DNA of 64,000 bases from Clostridium transplantifaecale. Its GTDB lineage: Bacteria; Bacillota; Clostridia; Lachnospirales; Lachnospiraceae. The stretch lies in contig NZ_UYZY01000001.1 of the NCBI RefSeq assembly GCF_900626075.1, positions 434,001-498,000 of the forward strand. The letters are read 5' to 3'. The position numbers and the translations under genes are program-made. Below are positions 42,009 through 51,687 of the stretch, in pieces; within the stretch, counting starts at the first letter, position 1, and each line of letters opens with the position of its first letter. Below the pieces are notes generated by a model. The model had not been told where the DNA came from and ran no database searches. It saw nothing but the letters and a program-made list of their open reading frames with translations.

Positions 42009-44234
42009 ATGAATGAAGGAATAAAATGTACAACTAAATTATCAAGAGTTTCAGTTGTGATTTGCATCATTGCTGTTTTGTTTGCCGGCGCCAGTGGTTA
42101 TTCAGCCAACAGTATGAAATCAATCTCTCAAATTATTTACGAGCATCCGTATAAAATAACGAACGCCGCCAGAGGAATGCGGTCGCGATTACTTGATATG
42201 AAGCGCTTTATCAGTATATTTTTAACAACGGGTTTCACCAGCGAGGACGACGTCCACGAACTTTTGAAAGAGCGCTACGAGATGCAAAACGAAGCAATCG
42301 ATGTCATCTTTGAGCGCTATTTAGGACCTGAAGAGGATAAATACGCGTTACGGGAAGCTATGGAAGAGTTGATAGCGATCCAGGCGGAAGCTGTTCCTTT
42401 TGCCGGGCAACATACTGCGGATGAAACCCTGCAATTTTTAGAGGAACATGTCTATTTTTGCTATGACGAGGTCAGTGATTGTTTGGATGTGATCATTGAT
42501 TTTGCAGATAGAAGGGTATACAGCCTGACGGCGCAAGCGAGTAACACGGCAATGGTTTCCACTGGGACAGCTATTTTACTAACGGTACTGATTATATTCC
42601 TTACAGTTTACTCAAGCAGGATCGAACAAAAGAACATAGCGGAATTAACCGCTCGAAAATACGAGTTGCAGGACGCGCTTTTACTTGCGCAAAAAGCCAA
42701 CAGTGCAAAGAAGGACTTTCTCTCACGCATGTCTCACGAAATCCGCACACCTATGAATGTGATTATTGGAATGACCACAATTGCAGGTTCACATCTGGAA
42801 GATCACAAGCGGATAGAGGATTGTCTCACCAAAATTGCGTTTTCTTCCCGACATTTACTGTCACTGATTAATGATATACTTGATATGTCTAAAATTGAGG
42901 AGGGAAAACTGACTGTTTGTCAGGAGCCATTCCGATTAGAACAATTAACAGCTTCGGTTCTCTCTGCTGTCCATTCGCAGACCCGCGGACAAGGAAAAAA
43001 TTTCGAGTGTACTATGAACAGTGTGACGGAAGAGGTATTTATTGGAGATTATATGCGCGTGAATCAAATCTTACTAAACCTTCTGTCTAATGCAATCAAA
43101 TTTACCCCTCAGGAGGGAGAAATCCGGCTGGAAATCCGGCAGTTGACTAAGGCAGGCGGCAAGACACACCTGCGGTTTGCTATCAGTGATACGGGGATTG
43201 GAATGAGCGAGGAATTTTTGGAACGTCTTTTTACACCCTTTGAGCAGGCCGACAATAAAGTTTCACAAAAATACGGTGGGACTGGTTTGGGTATGGCAAT
43301 TACATACAATTTAGTCCATCTACTTGGCGGTTCTATCCATGTAAAAAGTAAACTGAAGGAAGGAAGCACTTTTACAGTGGAGCTGCCCTTTGATCTTCCA
43401 GATGAAGCTGTAGTTCATAAAAGATGGGAGATGGATTCAATCAAAGTACTGGTGGTGGATGATGATGAATCTACGTGTACACATGCCAGCCTGATTTTGA
43501 ACCGGATGGGGATTGCAGCACAGTGGGTACAGTCGGGACTGGAGGCAGTGAAGATTGTTTGGGAGGCTTACGATATCGGCACGAATTACGATGTATGTCT
43601 TGTTGACTGGAAGATGCCGGAGATGGATGGTGTAGAGGTAACGCGGCGTATTCGCGAAAGAGTGGGACCGGATACACTGATAATTATTATTTCCGCTTAT
43701 GACTGGAGTGAAATTGAGGAAGAAGCCCGCTTCGCGGGTGCCAATGCGTTCATATCGAAACCACTCTTTGAATCTACACTTTATCAAGTTTTATTATCTG
43801 TGTTTGGTTCTAATCCATCCAGTAAAAATGAGGTGAGAGTTCAGATAAACGCATTTAGGGAAAAACGGTTCCTCTTGGTGGAGGATAACGAATTGAACAG
43901 AGAAATAGCAGTTGAATTATTGAAAGCCACCGGGGCGGAAATTGAATGTACAGGGAACGGAAAGGAGGCGGTGGAACGTGTTTTGTCTTCTGCAGCTAAT
44001 TATTTTGATTTGGTTCTTATGGATGTGCAGATGCCAATCATGGATGGTTATACAGCAACAAGAGAAATTCGTGCCAGCAGCCATCATAATGCTAAGACAA
44101 TACCTATTATTGCGATGACCGCGGATGCTTTCAACAATGATGTTGATGCGGCAATCGCAGCTGGTATGAATAGGCACTTGGCAAAGCCGATAGATGTAGA
44201 TATACTCTATCAGACGATACTGGAATTGCTCTAG
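42009..44234 (+). CDS. Hybrid histidine kinase HK-REC-REC
   Basis: 741 aa, ATG after GGGGGGAGG. Membrane helices at about 12-30 and 178-200 flank an extracytoplasmic four-helix-type sensor (residues 31-177). HisKA has RMSHEIRTPMNVIIGM; the HATPase has NLLSNAIKFTP, ISDTGIGMSE and GTGLGMAITYN. REC1 (CLVDWKMPEMDG) and REC2 (VLMDVQMPIMDG) both keep the Asp. It is a paralogue of the preceding kinase with the same domain order, 123 nt downstream, so the pair looks like a tandem duplication that diverged, with one receiver lost in the first copy. Confidence 0.9.
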   Translation: MNEGIKCTTKLSRVSVVICIIAVLFAGASGYSANSMKSISQIIYEHPYKITNAARGMRSRLLDMKRFISIFLTTGFTSEDDVHELLKERYEMQNEAIDVIFERYLGPEEDKYALREAMEELIAIQAEAVPFAGQHTADETLQFLEEHVYFCYDEVSDCLDVIIDFADRRVYSLTAQASNTAMVSTGTAILLTVLIIFLTVYSSRIEQKNIAELTARKYELQDALLLAQKANSAKKDFLSRMSHEIRTPMNVIIGMTTIAGSHLEDHKRIEDCLTKIAFSSRHLLSLINDILDMSKIEEGKLTVCQEPFRLEQLTASVLSAVHSQTRGQGKNFECTMNSVTEEVFIGDYMRVNQILLNLLSNAIKFTPQEGEIRLEIRQLTKAGGKTHLRFAISDTGIGMSEEFLERLFTPFEQADNKVSQKYGGTGLGMAITYNLVHLLGGSIHVKSKLKEGSTFTVELPFDLPDEAVVHKRWEMDSIKVLVVDDDESTCTHASLILNRMGIAAQWVQSGLEAVKIVWEAYDIGTNYDVCLVDWKMPEMDGVEVTRRIRERVGPDTLIIIISAYDWSEIEEEARFAGANAFISKPLFESTLYQVLLSVFGSNPSSKNEVRVQINAFREKRFLLVEDNELNREIAVELLKATGAEIECTGNGKEAVERVLSSAANYFDLVLMDVQMPIMDGYTATREIRASSHHNAKTIPIIAMTADAFNNDVDAAIAAGMNRHLAKPIDVDILYQTILELL

Positions 44235-44758
44235 ACACTCCGCCGGGAATTCCCCCACAAAACCATACGCCAAGGTGTGCATACCGTCAATTTTCCTGAT
44301 GAATCCCCATGGTTTTCCAAGAGTAAATGCACGGTCACCATGACGCCATATGCTGCAGGAGAAAAGCCGGTCCGGAGATTGTAAATCACAGAGGCGCGTT
44401 TGCCTGAAGTAATGCTGAAAAGTTCCTTCTTCTCTAACTTTTTTAGAGGGTACCGCACTGTTTTAGCTGCTTCTAAGGAAAGCATGACACTGCCTAGATC
44501 TAAACTATTTTTCCACGCGGAATTCCAGCGGAAAAGTTGTTTTTTGTTGTTTTCTCCAGAAGAAATTGATATAATGGACTTTACCATACATGAGCAAGGC
44601 TGAAAAACATAAATAGTTCTGCGTAGTCCTATGTTTATCAGAGCCATTCTGTATGCGTTGTACTGAAGTCAGGAATATGGATGATATGGTGATACAGCAA
44701 TATGCAGGGAAGTGAATATCCGAGGTACATACCAGAGAGAAAAAAGAGAGGTTCTGTT
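44235..44758. other. Gap between two hybrid kinases, no supported gene
   Basis: 524 bp. On the plus strand one frame reads LRREFPHKTIRQGVHTVNF and continues to a stop near 44384; it has no start and may be a gene remnant. A minus-strand frame of 138 codons (44231-44647) is open but has no recognisable motif. Confidence 0.4.
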
Positions 44759-47533
44759 ATGAAAGTTCCATTGAAACGATTCATACGATTCATACTTTTG
44801 GTTATTGTATGTTTGATGATCCCGTTGGTATCTCCGACGGCTTTTGCGGCGGAAGCAGAAGCGAGAATTGTTAAAGTCGGATATTATGAGGATGGGGACT
44901 ATATGTCTGAAAATCAGCAGGGAGAGTATGTTGGTTTCAATATAGAATTTCTGCAGGAGCTCGCCAAACAAACCGATATTAAATTTGAGTATATTGACGC
45001 TGTCAGCTGGATCGCCGCCTATGAGATGCTTGTAAAAGGAGAGATTGATCTTCTGCCTGCTGTCTATTACACCGAAGAACGCGAGAAAGCGATGCAGTTC
45101 GTTACCCTGCCGATGTGCAATATCTACACAACGCTAAATGTGAGAATGGATGATGAGCGGTATGATTATGAGGATTTCGCCGCCTTTGCGGACATGAAGG
45201 TCGGCATTATCCGTGGCGGTGTGGATGGGGAAAATTTTAAAGTGTTCTGCAGAGAACATGATGTCAATCTTGAGATTATCGAATATGATGAGACAAATGA
45301 TCTTTTGGCTGCTCTGGAGGAGAATTCTGTGGATGGTGTGGCGATCACCCATCTTGGTAAAAACAGCTCATTCCGCAGCGTTGCCCAGTTTGCGCCCAGC
45401 CCCATCTATTTTGCGGTTGCCATGGATGAGCCGGGGCTGCTAGCGGAATTAAACCGTGCTATGAACAATATTGTATTGGCTAATCCCGGCTATGAAACGG
45501 ATCTGTATAACAAATACCTTGCACCCAGCTCGAATCAGAAGCCGGTATTTACAAAGGAAGAGCTGCAGTACATTCAGGAAAAAAAGACTGTAGTGGTAGC
45601 CTATGACCCAAATTTCTCTCCATTATCGTATCAGGATGAAAAAACAGGAGAGTTCAAAGGCGTAAGCGCCGATGTATTTGGCTTCATCGCAGCCAACAGC
45701 GGGCTTACATTCCATTTTGAAGCACATTCTCAGTCCAAGGCGCTGGAGCTTCTGCGCCAGGGGAAAATAGACGCATTATGCCATTCGGACGGTGACTACC
45801 TCTGGGATGGGAGAAACAACATAAAGTCCACCCTGTATTATCTGAGCACGCCAACGACCATGATCACTCACAATGGCTCCGGTGAAATAGAAACACTGGC
45901 GCTGACGAAAGGATATCAGCTTTCAGAAATAGTGGCAAAAGATAATCCAGTGCTGACGGTCCGATACTACGAAACAGCACAGGAATGCATGGAGGCAGTA
46001 AAAAAGGGAGAGGCGGATATAACGTATCTCAATACGCCAGTCGCGGGCCTCTTTTTGAATGAGATCGACTACAATAGCATGAACCGGGCGATGCTGGGCC
46101 GCTACATCAATAATATGCGGGTCGGTGTTTCCTCTTCATCGGATTTGAGGCTTTATTCTATTATCAACAAATGCATTCAATATCTGCCGGTAGAGCAGGT
46201 GGACGTCTTTCTGGCAGCAAACTCAATCGCGAAGGAATCCGTCACCCTGAAAACGCTGCTGTATACCAATCCCGTCATGGTAATCGGGATCTGTGTTGGC
46301 ATCATCCTTCTGCTTTCCATCATTGTCATGCTGTTTGGCTATTACCGGATGCGGAGCCGGGTTATGCAGACGGAGCTTGCGAAGGCGGAGGAGACCAGCC
46401 GGGCAAAATCAGAATTCCTCTCCCGGATGAGCCATGAAATCCGCACGCCTATGAATGCCATCATCGGGCTGACGAACCTGGCCCGGATGTCGGGCGAGGC
46501 GACGCCAAAGATCGATGAAAATCTCGCTAAAATTGACGCTTCCTCAAAATTCTTGCTTTCGCTGCTGGGGGATATCCTTGATATGTCTAAAATTGACAGC
46601 GAGAAAATGACCATCGAAAACAATCCGTTTGATTTGCGGAAAACAGCGTCACAGATCGAAGGGATGTTTGCCTTGCTGGCAGAGGAGAGGGGATTGGAAC
46701 TTACTGTTTCTTGTGAACTTGAGAATACCTGCTTTGTCGGAGATAAGATGCGCCTGCAGCAGGTGCTGACTAATCTGTTATCCAACGCCTGTAAGTTCAC
46801 CGATAAGGGCGGAAGAGTCTGTCTCCTGATTGAAGAGCGAAGCCACACTTCAAAATCGGCGTCCCTTCGGTTCAATGTCAAGGATACCGGAATCGGAATT
46901 CCAAAAGAAGATTTGGATAGAATTTTTCGTGCCTTTGAGCAGGCGCCAGGCAGCAATCTGCGTGCGCCAGGTACCGGACTGGGACTTGCCATCAGTTCCA
47001 GTCTAGTGCGGCTGATGGGCGGAGAACTTGGGGTGGAAAGCGAGTCCGGTGCAGGGGCAGAATTTTATTTTGAAATTGTGCTTCCGGTATTTGAAGGGGA
47101 ACTGTCCGAAAACAGCGGTGGAGAAACAAAAGCCCAGTTGTATCTGCAGGGGCTTAGGATACTTTTGGCGGAGGACAATGACCTTAACGCGGAAATCGCC
47201 ATCGAACTGCTGAAAGCACAGGGAATGACGGTAGACCGTGCAGAGGATGGCCAGAAAGCCGTAGAGATGTTTGAGAAAAGCGCAGAAAGATACTACGATG
47301 TCATTTTAATGGACATCAATATGCCGAGGAAGGACGGGCTTCAGGCAGCCCGGGAAATCCGCGGAATTGACCGGCCGGACGCCGGGTGTGTGCCCATTCT
47401 GGCTATGACGGCGAACACGTTCCAAGAGGACAGAGAAAACGCTGCCGCAAGCGGTATGAGCGGCTTCCTCCCGAAACCTTTTGATGTGAATCAGTTAGAT
47501 AATACCATATTGGAATCGTTAGAAAAACGGTAG
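44759..47533 (+). CDS. Hybrid histidine kinase with two periplasmic-binding (SBP_bac_3) sensor domains
   Basis: 924 aa from the ATG at 44759, preceded by AGAGAGG; an upstream frame start at 44702 has no site. A signal segment (about 5-31) precedes two type-3 solute-binding domains in tandem (about 36-265, KVGYYEDGDYMSENQQGEYVGF; and 275-500, VVAYDPNFSPLSYQDEKTGEF). A membrane helix near 513-535 follows, then HisKA (RMSHEIRTPMNAIIGL), HATPase (NLLSNACKFTD, VKDTGIGIPK, GTGLGLAISSS) and one REC (ILMDINMPRKDG). This EvgS/BvgS-like layout senses amino acids or related small ligands outside the cell. It lacks the PAS and HPt parts of BvgS. Confidence 0.9.
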   Translation: MKVPLKRFIRFILLVIVCLMIPLVSPTAFAAEAEARIVKVGYYEDGDYMSENQQGEYVGFNIEFLQELAKQTDIKFEYIDAVSWIAAYEMLVKGEIDLLPAVYYTEEREKAMQFVTLPMCNIYTTLNVRMDDERYDYEDFAAFADMKVGIIRGGVDGENFKVFCREHDVNLEIIEYDETNDLLAALEENSVDGVAITHLGKNSSFRSVAQFAPSPIYFAVAMDEPGLLAELNRAMNNIVLANPGYETDLYNKYLAPSSNQKPVFTKEELQYIQEKKTVVVAYDPNFSPLSYQDEKTGEFKGVSADVFGFIAANSGLTFHFEAHSQSKALELLRQGKIDALCHSDGDYLWDGRNNIKSTLYYLSTPTTMITHNGSGEIETLALTKGYQLSEIVAKDNPVLTVRYYETAQECMEAVKKGEADITYLNTPVAGLFLNEIDYNSMNRAMLGRYINNMRVGVSSSSDLRLYSIINKCIQYLPVEQVDVFLAANSIAKESVTLKTLLYTNPVMVIGICVGIILLLSIIVMLFGYYRMRSRVMQTELAKAEETSRAKSEFLSRMSHEIRTPMNAIIGLTNLARMSGEATPKIDENLAKIDASSKFLLSLLGDILDMSKIDSEKMTIENNPFDLRKTASQIEGMFALLAEERGLELTVSCELENTCFVGDKMRLQQVLTNLLSNACKFTDKGGRVCLLIEERSHTSKSASLRFNVKDTGIGIPKEDLDRIFRAFEQAPGSNLRAPGTGLGLAISSSLVRLMGGELGVESESGAGAEFYFEIVLPVFEGELSENSGGETKAQLYLQGLRILLAEDNDLNAEIAIELLKAQGMTVDRAEDGQKAVEMFEKSAERYYDVILMDINMPRKDGLQAAREIRGIDRPDAGCVPILAMTANTFQEDRENAAASGMSGFLPKPFDVNQLDNTILESLEKR

Positions 47534-47697
47534 AGAATCAGGAATGGGAACGGAAAGCGTATGATGAGCCGCAGGTGATCGATTGTGCATTTTCACAGTC
47601 CTTTCTTGATTATGTTCTGCCGAATGGTGTTGCTTAATACCGTGAAATGCCTTATAATTATGCATTGTGGCGTATTGTATTAGCCCGTGTTAAGTAG
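47531..47697 (+). pseudogene. Possible gene remnant after the third kinase
   Basis: One frame reads AYDEPQVIDCAFSQSFLDY then a stop (47635-47637), and continues in the same frame as YREMPYNYALWRIVLARVK to a second stop (47695-47697). The protein-like composition on both sides of the stop suggests a decayed C-terminus, but no start or family is visible. The rest of the 343-bp gap (to 47876) is AT-rich with a T/A-rich hairpin near 47720-47756. Confidence 0.3.
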
Positions 47698-47876
47698 TTG
47701 GGGCTAAAAAAATTTGTCGTTTTTTTCAAAAGAGGGCCCGATTTTTTTGAAAAAAGGGTGAAAAAGGAACAAAAAAGAGCAAAGCAAGACGTATTTTCAA
47801 GCTCTTTTCAATTCAGTTTGGCCCTTTGCGCAAACCAAAAATACTGTGCAAACAGCATAATAAATAAGGAAAAATA

Positions 47877-49751
47877 ATGAGAAAACTAGCTTTAAATGAT
47901 GAAGTGTTATTAAGCATCCAGCAGCCTGCCCGCTACATCGGCGGTGAGGTCAACATGGTAAAAAAGGATCCGTCCCAGGTGGACGTAAGGTTTGCCATGT
48001 GCTTCCCGGACGTATATGAGATAGGAATGTCCCATCTGGGCATCCAGATTCTCTATGATATGTTTAACAAACGTGAGGACGTATACTGCGAGCGCGTTTA
48101 TTCCCCATGGACGGATCTGGACAAGATCATGAGGGAGAAGAATATCCCGTTATTTGCGATGGAGAGCCAGGATCCGGTGAAGGATTTTGATTTCCTCGGA
48201 ATTACTCTCCAGTATGAGATGTGCTATACCAACATCCTGCAGGTCCTCGATCTGGCCCATATCCCGCTTCATGCGGAGGACCGGACGGAAGAGGATCCGA
48301 TTGTGATCGGCGGCGGACCGTGCAGCTATAATCCCGAGCCGATTGCGCCTTTCTTTGATCTTTTCTACATCGGCGAGGGCGAGGTGGTTTATTTCGAGCT
48401 TCTGGATCGCTATAAAGAAATTAAAAAGCGCGGTGGAACCAGAAAAGAATTCCTGGAAGCTGCGGCGGAAATACCCGGTATCTATGTTCCTTCTTTCTAT
48501 GAGATATGGTATAAGGAGGACGGAACTATCGACCGTATGGTTCCTGTGAATCCCCATGCCCCGGACAAGGTGGAAAAACAGCTTGTTCTGGAAATGGAAA
48601 ATACCTGCTATCCGGAAAAGCCGATTGTTCCGTTTATTAAGGTAACCCAGGACCGCGTTGTCCTGGAAATTATGCGCGGCTGCATACGCGGCTGCCGTTT
48701 CTGCCAGGCCGGCATGGTGTACCGTCCCGTGAGGGAAAGAAGTCTTGAAGAGCTAAAGAACCTGGCATATAAGATGTTAAAAAGCACGGGCCACGAGGAA
48801 ATTTCCCTCAGTTCCTTAAGCTCCAGCGACCATACGCAGCTAGAGGGGCTGGTGACCTTCCTGATCGAGGAGTTTGACGGCAAAGGCATCAACGTGTCCC
48901 TTCCGTCCCTGCGAATCGATGCGTTCTCACTGGATGTTATGAGCAAGGTGCAGGATGTCAAGAAGAGCAGTTTAACCTTTGCGCCGGAGGCCGGTTCCCA
49001 GCGTCTTCGTAACGTCATCAACAAGGGTCTGACTGAGGAGGATATCCTGAACGGGTCCGCACAGGCATTCAAGGGCGGGTGGAACCGCGTAAAACTCTAT
49101 TTCATGCTGGGTCTTCCGACTGAAACGGTGGAAGACATGGAGGGAATTGCAGAACTTTCTGAAAAAGTGGCCGAGGAATACTATAATATTCCAAAGGAAG
49201 AACGAAACGGAAAAGTTCAGGTTACCGCCAGCTCCTCCTTCTTTGTCCCGAAGCCGTTTACCCCATTCCAGTGGGCCAGAATGTGCACGAAGCAGGAATT
49301 CCTTGACAGGGCGTACATTGTCAATAAGAAGATGAAGGAAATGCTCAACCGCAAGAGCCTGCGCTACAACTGGCATGAGGCGGATCTGACCGTCCTCGAG
49401 GGCGTGCTGGCGCGGGGCGACCGCAGGGTGGCGGCCGTGGTGGAAGAGGCATATAAGAACGGGGCCCTCTATGATTCCTGGTCGGAACATTTCCACAATG
49501 AAATCTGGATGCAGGCATTTGAAACCTGCGGTGTGGACATTGATTTCTATACCGTAAGGGAACGCAGCCTGGATGAAGTGTTCCCATGGGATTTCATCGA
49601 TGCCGGAGTGACAAAAGAGTTCTTAAAACGTGAATGGAATAATGCGGTCAGGGAGACCGTGACGCCGAACTGCCGTGCAAAATGTTCCGGCTGCGGTGTG
49701 GCAAAATATAAAGGAGGGGTCTGCTATGAAAATAAGAATGAAGTTCAGTAA
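47877..49751 (+). CDS. Radical SAM protein with B12-like N-terminal domain (TIGR03960 type)
   Basis: 624 aa. The N-terminal part resembles a cobalamin-binding/MiaB-like fold (FAMCFPDVYEIGMSHLGIQI). The radical-SAM cluster motif is MRGCIRGCRFCQAG (CxxxCxxC, near residue 268), followed by LPSLRIDAFS and FAPEAGSQRLRNVIN. A Cys-rich end (NCRAKCSGCGVAKYKGGVC) may hold a second site. This family is nearly always found before the DUF2344 gene and RNase G, as here, overlapping the next gene by 26 nt. The reaction is not known; an RNA- or tRNA-modifying role is often suspected. Confidence 0.88.
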   Translation: MRKLALNDEVLLSIQQPARYIGGEVNMVKKDPSQVDVRFAMCFPDVYEIGMSHLGIQILYDMFNKREDVYCERVYSPWTDLDKIMREKNIPLFAMESQDPVKDFDFLGITLQYEMCYTNILQVLDLAHIPLHAEDRTEEDPIVIGGGPCSYNPEPIAPFFDLFYIGEGEVVYFELLDRYKEIKKRGGTRKEFLEAAAEIPGIYVPSFYEIWYKEDGTIDRMVPVNPHAPDKVEKQLVLEMENTCYPEKPIVPFIKVTQDRVVLEIMRGCIRGCRFCQAGMVYRPVRERSLEELKNLAYKMLKSTGHEEISLSSLSSSDHTQLEGLVTFLIEEFDGKGINVSLPSLRIDAFSLDVMSKVQDVKKSSLTFAPEAGSQRLRNVINKGLTEEDILNGSAQAFKGGWNRVKLYFMLGLPTETVEDMEGIAELSEKVAEEYYNIPKEERNGKVQVTASSSFFVPKPFTPFQWARMCTKQEFLDRAYIVNKKMKEMLNRKSLRYNWHEADLTVLEGVLARGDRRVAAVVEEAYKNGALYDSWSEHFHNEIWMQAFETCGVDIDFYTVRERSLDEVFPWDFIDAGVTKEFLKREWNNAVRETVTPNCRAKCSGCGVAKYKGGVCYENKNEVQ

Positions 49752-50442
49752 GCAAGGCCCGTTAAAATTTATCGGCCATCTCGACATTATGCGTTATTTT
49801 CAGAAGGTGATGAGAAGGGCGGATGTGGATATCCGATACAGCGAGGGCTTCAGCCCGCATCAAATCATGTCTTTTGCCTCCCCGCTCGGAGTAGGCATAT
49901 TAAGCAATGGGGAGTATGTGGATATTGAGGTGAACTCCACAGAGGATTCCCATACAATGATGGAGCGGATCAACCGGGAAAATGCGGAAGGTTTCCGTGT
50001 TTTGAGCTATAGAAAACTGGATGACGCCGCAAAAAATGCAATGTCCCTTGTGGCCGCCGCCGATTATACGGTATGGTTCAAAGAGGAGTATGAGCCGGAG
50101 GATGTCCCCGGATTCATGAAAGGCCTTCTGGACTTCTGCGGCAGCGATTCGATCGAGATTGTAAAAAAGACCAAAAAGGGTGAAAAGACCATGGATCTGC
50201 GTCCCTATATTTACGAGGCGTATCTGACGGATGAGAATACCCGGATCTTTTTAAAGATTTCATCCGGCAGCACGGCCAACGTAAAGCCGGAGCAGATTAT
50301 CGGCGCTTATTACAGTTTCCTTGGACAGGAATATCCTGTCTTCGGGTTCCAGGTGCAGCGCGAGGAAGTCTATGCCGACGAGGGTGGAGAAGGGAACCAT
50401 CAATTTAAAGCATTGGAAGAATACGGAGCCGAGATTGAATAA
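49726..50442 (+). CDS. DUF2344 / TIGR03936-family protein
   Basis: 238 aa from the ATG at 49726 (AAGGAGGGG upstream), overlapping the end of the radical-SAM gene by 26 nt. The family opening MKIRMKFSKQGPLKFIGHLD is followed by RYFQKVMRRADVDIRYSEGF and SPHQIMSFASPLGVG. In some genomes this unit is fused to the radical-SAM protein, so the two act together. Its stop overlaps the TTG start of the RNase gene. Confidence 0.88.
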   Translation: MKIRMKFSKQGPLKFIGHLDIMRYFQKVMRRADVDIRYSEGFSPHQIMSFASPLGVGILSNGEYVDIEVNSTEDSHTMMERINRENAEGFRVLSYRKLDDAAKNAMSLVAAADYTVWFKEEYEPEDVPGFMKGLLDFCGSDSIEIVKKTKKGEKTMDLRPYIYEAYLTDENTRIFLKISSGSTANVKPEQIIGAYYSFLGQEYPVFGFQVQREEVYADEGGEGNHQFKALEEYGAEIE

Positions 50443-51637
50443 ACTGATTGTAACCAAATGGAAGGGAACGATCCTGACTGCACTGATGGCCGACTGCAAG
50501 TGCCGCTCCCTGAATCTGGAGCAGGAGGTGAGCAACAGCCTCCTGGGTAATATTTATATTGGAAAAGTGCAGAATATAGTAAAAAATATCAATGCCGCTT
50601 TTGTGGATTTAGGCGGAGGGAGGACGGGATACTACAGCCTGACGGAGAACAGGACCCATCTGTTTGCCGACCGTCTTCCGGCGCTCTGTCCGGACCGGAC
50701 GGTTAAACAGGGGGATGAGCTGGTAGTTCAGGTGGCGCGGGATGCGGTGAAGACAAAAGATCCCGTCCTCAGCAGTTACCTGAACTTTACCGGCAAATAC
50801 GCTGTCCTTACCATGGGGAAAAACCAGGTCGGTTTCTCCGTGAAAATCCGGGACGAGAAGTGGAAAGAGGAAGTAAAGGAATATCTGGACGCACTGAAGG
50901 ATGAACGTTTCGGCGTGATTGTCAGGACTAATGCCATGGGTGCGGCAAAGGAGACGATTGGGCGGGAACTGCTGGCGCTTAAGGAGAGGATGGAGGAGCT
51001 GCTGTCAAAAGCCGCCTGCCGGACCTGTTATTCCGTGTTGGAAAGCGCAGAGCCTTCTTATATTGCAGGACTACGCGACACGTACGCCGGCAGCCTGGAG
51101 GCAATTATCACGGATATTCCGGAGTGCCATAAGCGAATGAAAGACTATCTTAAAGAGAACCAGCCGGATGATGCGGCAAAACTTAAGTTTTATGAGGATT
51201 CAGCGGTTCCCCTGATCAAGCTGTACAGCCTGGAATCTGCCATGGAGGAAGCTTCCGGCCGCCGGGTCTGGCTGAAATCGGGAGGCTATCTCGTTATCGA
51301 GCCGACGGAGGCGCTGACAGTCGTGGATGTCAATACCGGGAAATATACGGGAAAAAAGAACGTGGACGACACCATCCTTAAGATCAATCTGGAGGCCGCC
51401 GCCGAGACGGCAAGACAGCTGTGCCTGCGGAACCTGTCGGGAATCATCATTGTGGATTTTATCGATATGACGAAAGAAGAGCATAAGAAACTTCTGCTGG
51501 CCCGCCTGGAAGAAGAGCTGAGAAAAGATCCGGTCAAAACCGTGCTGGTGGAAATGACAAAGCTGGGACTTGTGGAGATAACAAGAAAAAAGGTGAGAAG
51601 ACCATTCTACGAGATGCTGAAAGAGGCCAGGGAATAA
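50435..51637 (+). CDS. rng: Ribonuclease E/G family protein
   Basis: 400 aa, TTG start at 50435 overlapping the previous stop by 8 nt, with GGAG about eight bases before. The frame is open further upstream only as an overlap. N-terminal S1 RNA-binding domain (LGNIYIGKVQNIVKNINAAF, near 35-54), then the RNase-G catalytic core with the metal-binding aspartates in VVDVNTGKYTGKKN and VDFIDMTKEEH. It lacks the long C-terminal scaffold of RNase E. It cuts single-stranded 5'-monophosphate RNA, including rRNA precursors. The C-terminal zinc-link Cys pair of E. coli RNase G is not seen. Confidence 0.9.
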   Translation: MNKLIVTKWKGTILTALMADCKCRSLNLEQEVSNSLLGNIYIGKVQNIVKNINAAFVDLGGGRTGYYSLTENRTHLFADRLPALCPDRTVKQGDELVVQVARDAVKTKDPVLSSYLNFTGKYAVLTMGKNQVGFSVKIRDEKWKEEVKEYLDALKDERFGVIVRTNAMGAAKETIGRELLALKERMEELLSKAACRTCYSVLESAEPSYIAGLRDTYAGSLEAIITDIPECHKRMKDYLKENQPDDAAKLKFYEDSAVPLIKLYSLESAMEEASGRRVWLKSGGYLVIEPTEALTVVDVNTGKYTGKKNVDDTILKINLEAAAETARQLCLRNLSGIIIVDFIDMTKEEHKKLLLARLEEELRKDPVKTVLVEMTKLGLVEITRKKVRRPFYEMLKEARE

Positions 51638-51656
51638 TACCTGGCCTTATGGTTTG

Positions 51657-51687
51657 GAAACTGAGAGGCTCAGTTTCTTTTTTTTAT
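51657..51687 (+). terminator. Terminator after the RNase G gene
   Basis: GAAACTGAG (51657-51665) pairs with CTCAGTTTC (51669-51677), then T8. It overlaps the last codons of the converging MFS gene. A second short hairpin GGCCAGG/CCTGGCC lies at 51625-51646. Confidence 0.85.

Noticed and set aside
44231..44647. 138-codon minus-strand frame between kinases
   Set aside because: No ribosome site, no motif, overlaps the kinase end; listed only as a gap note.
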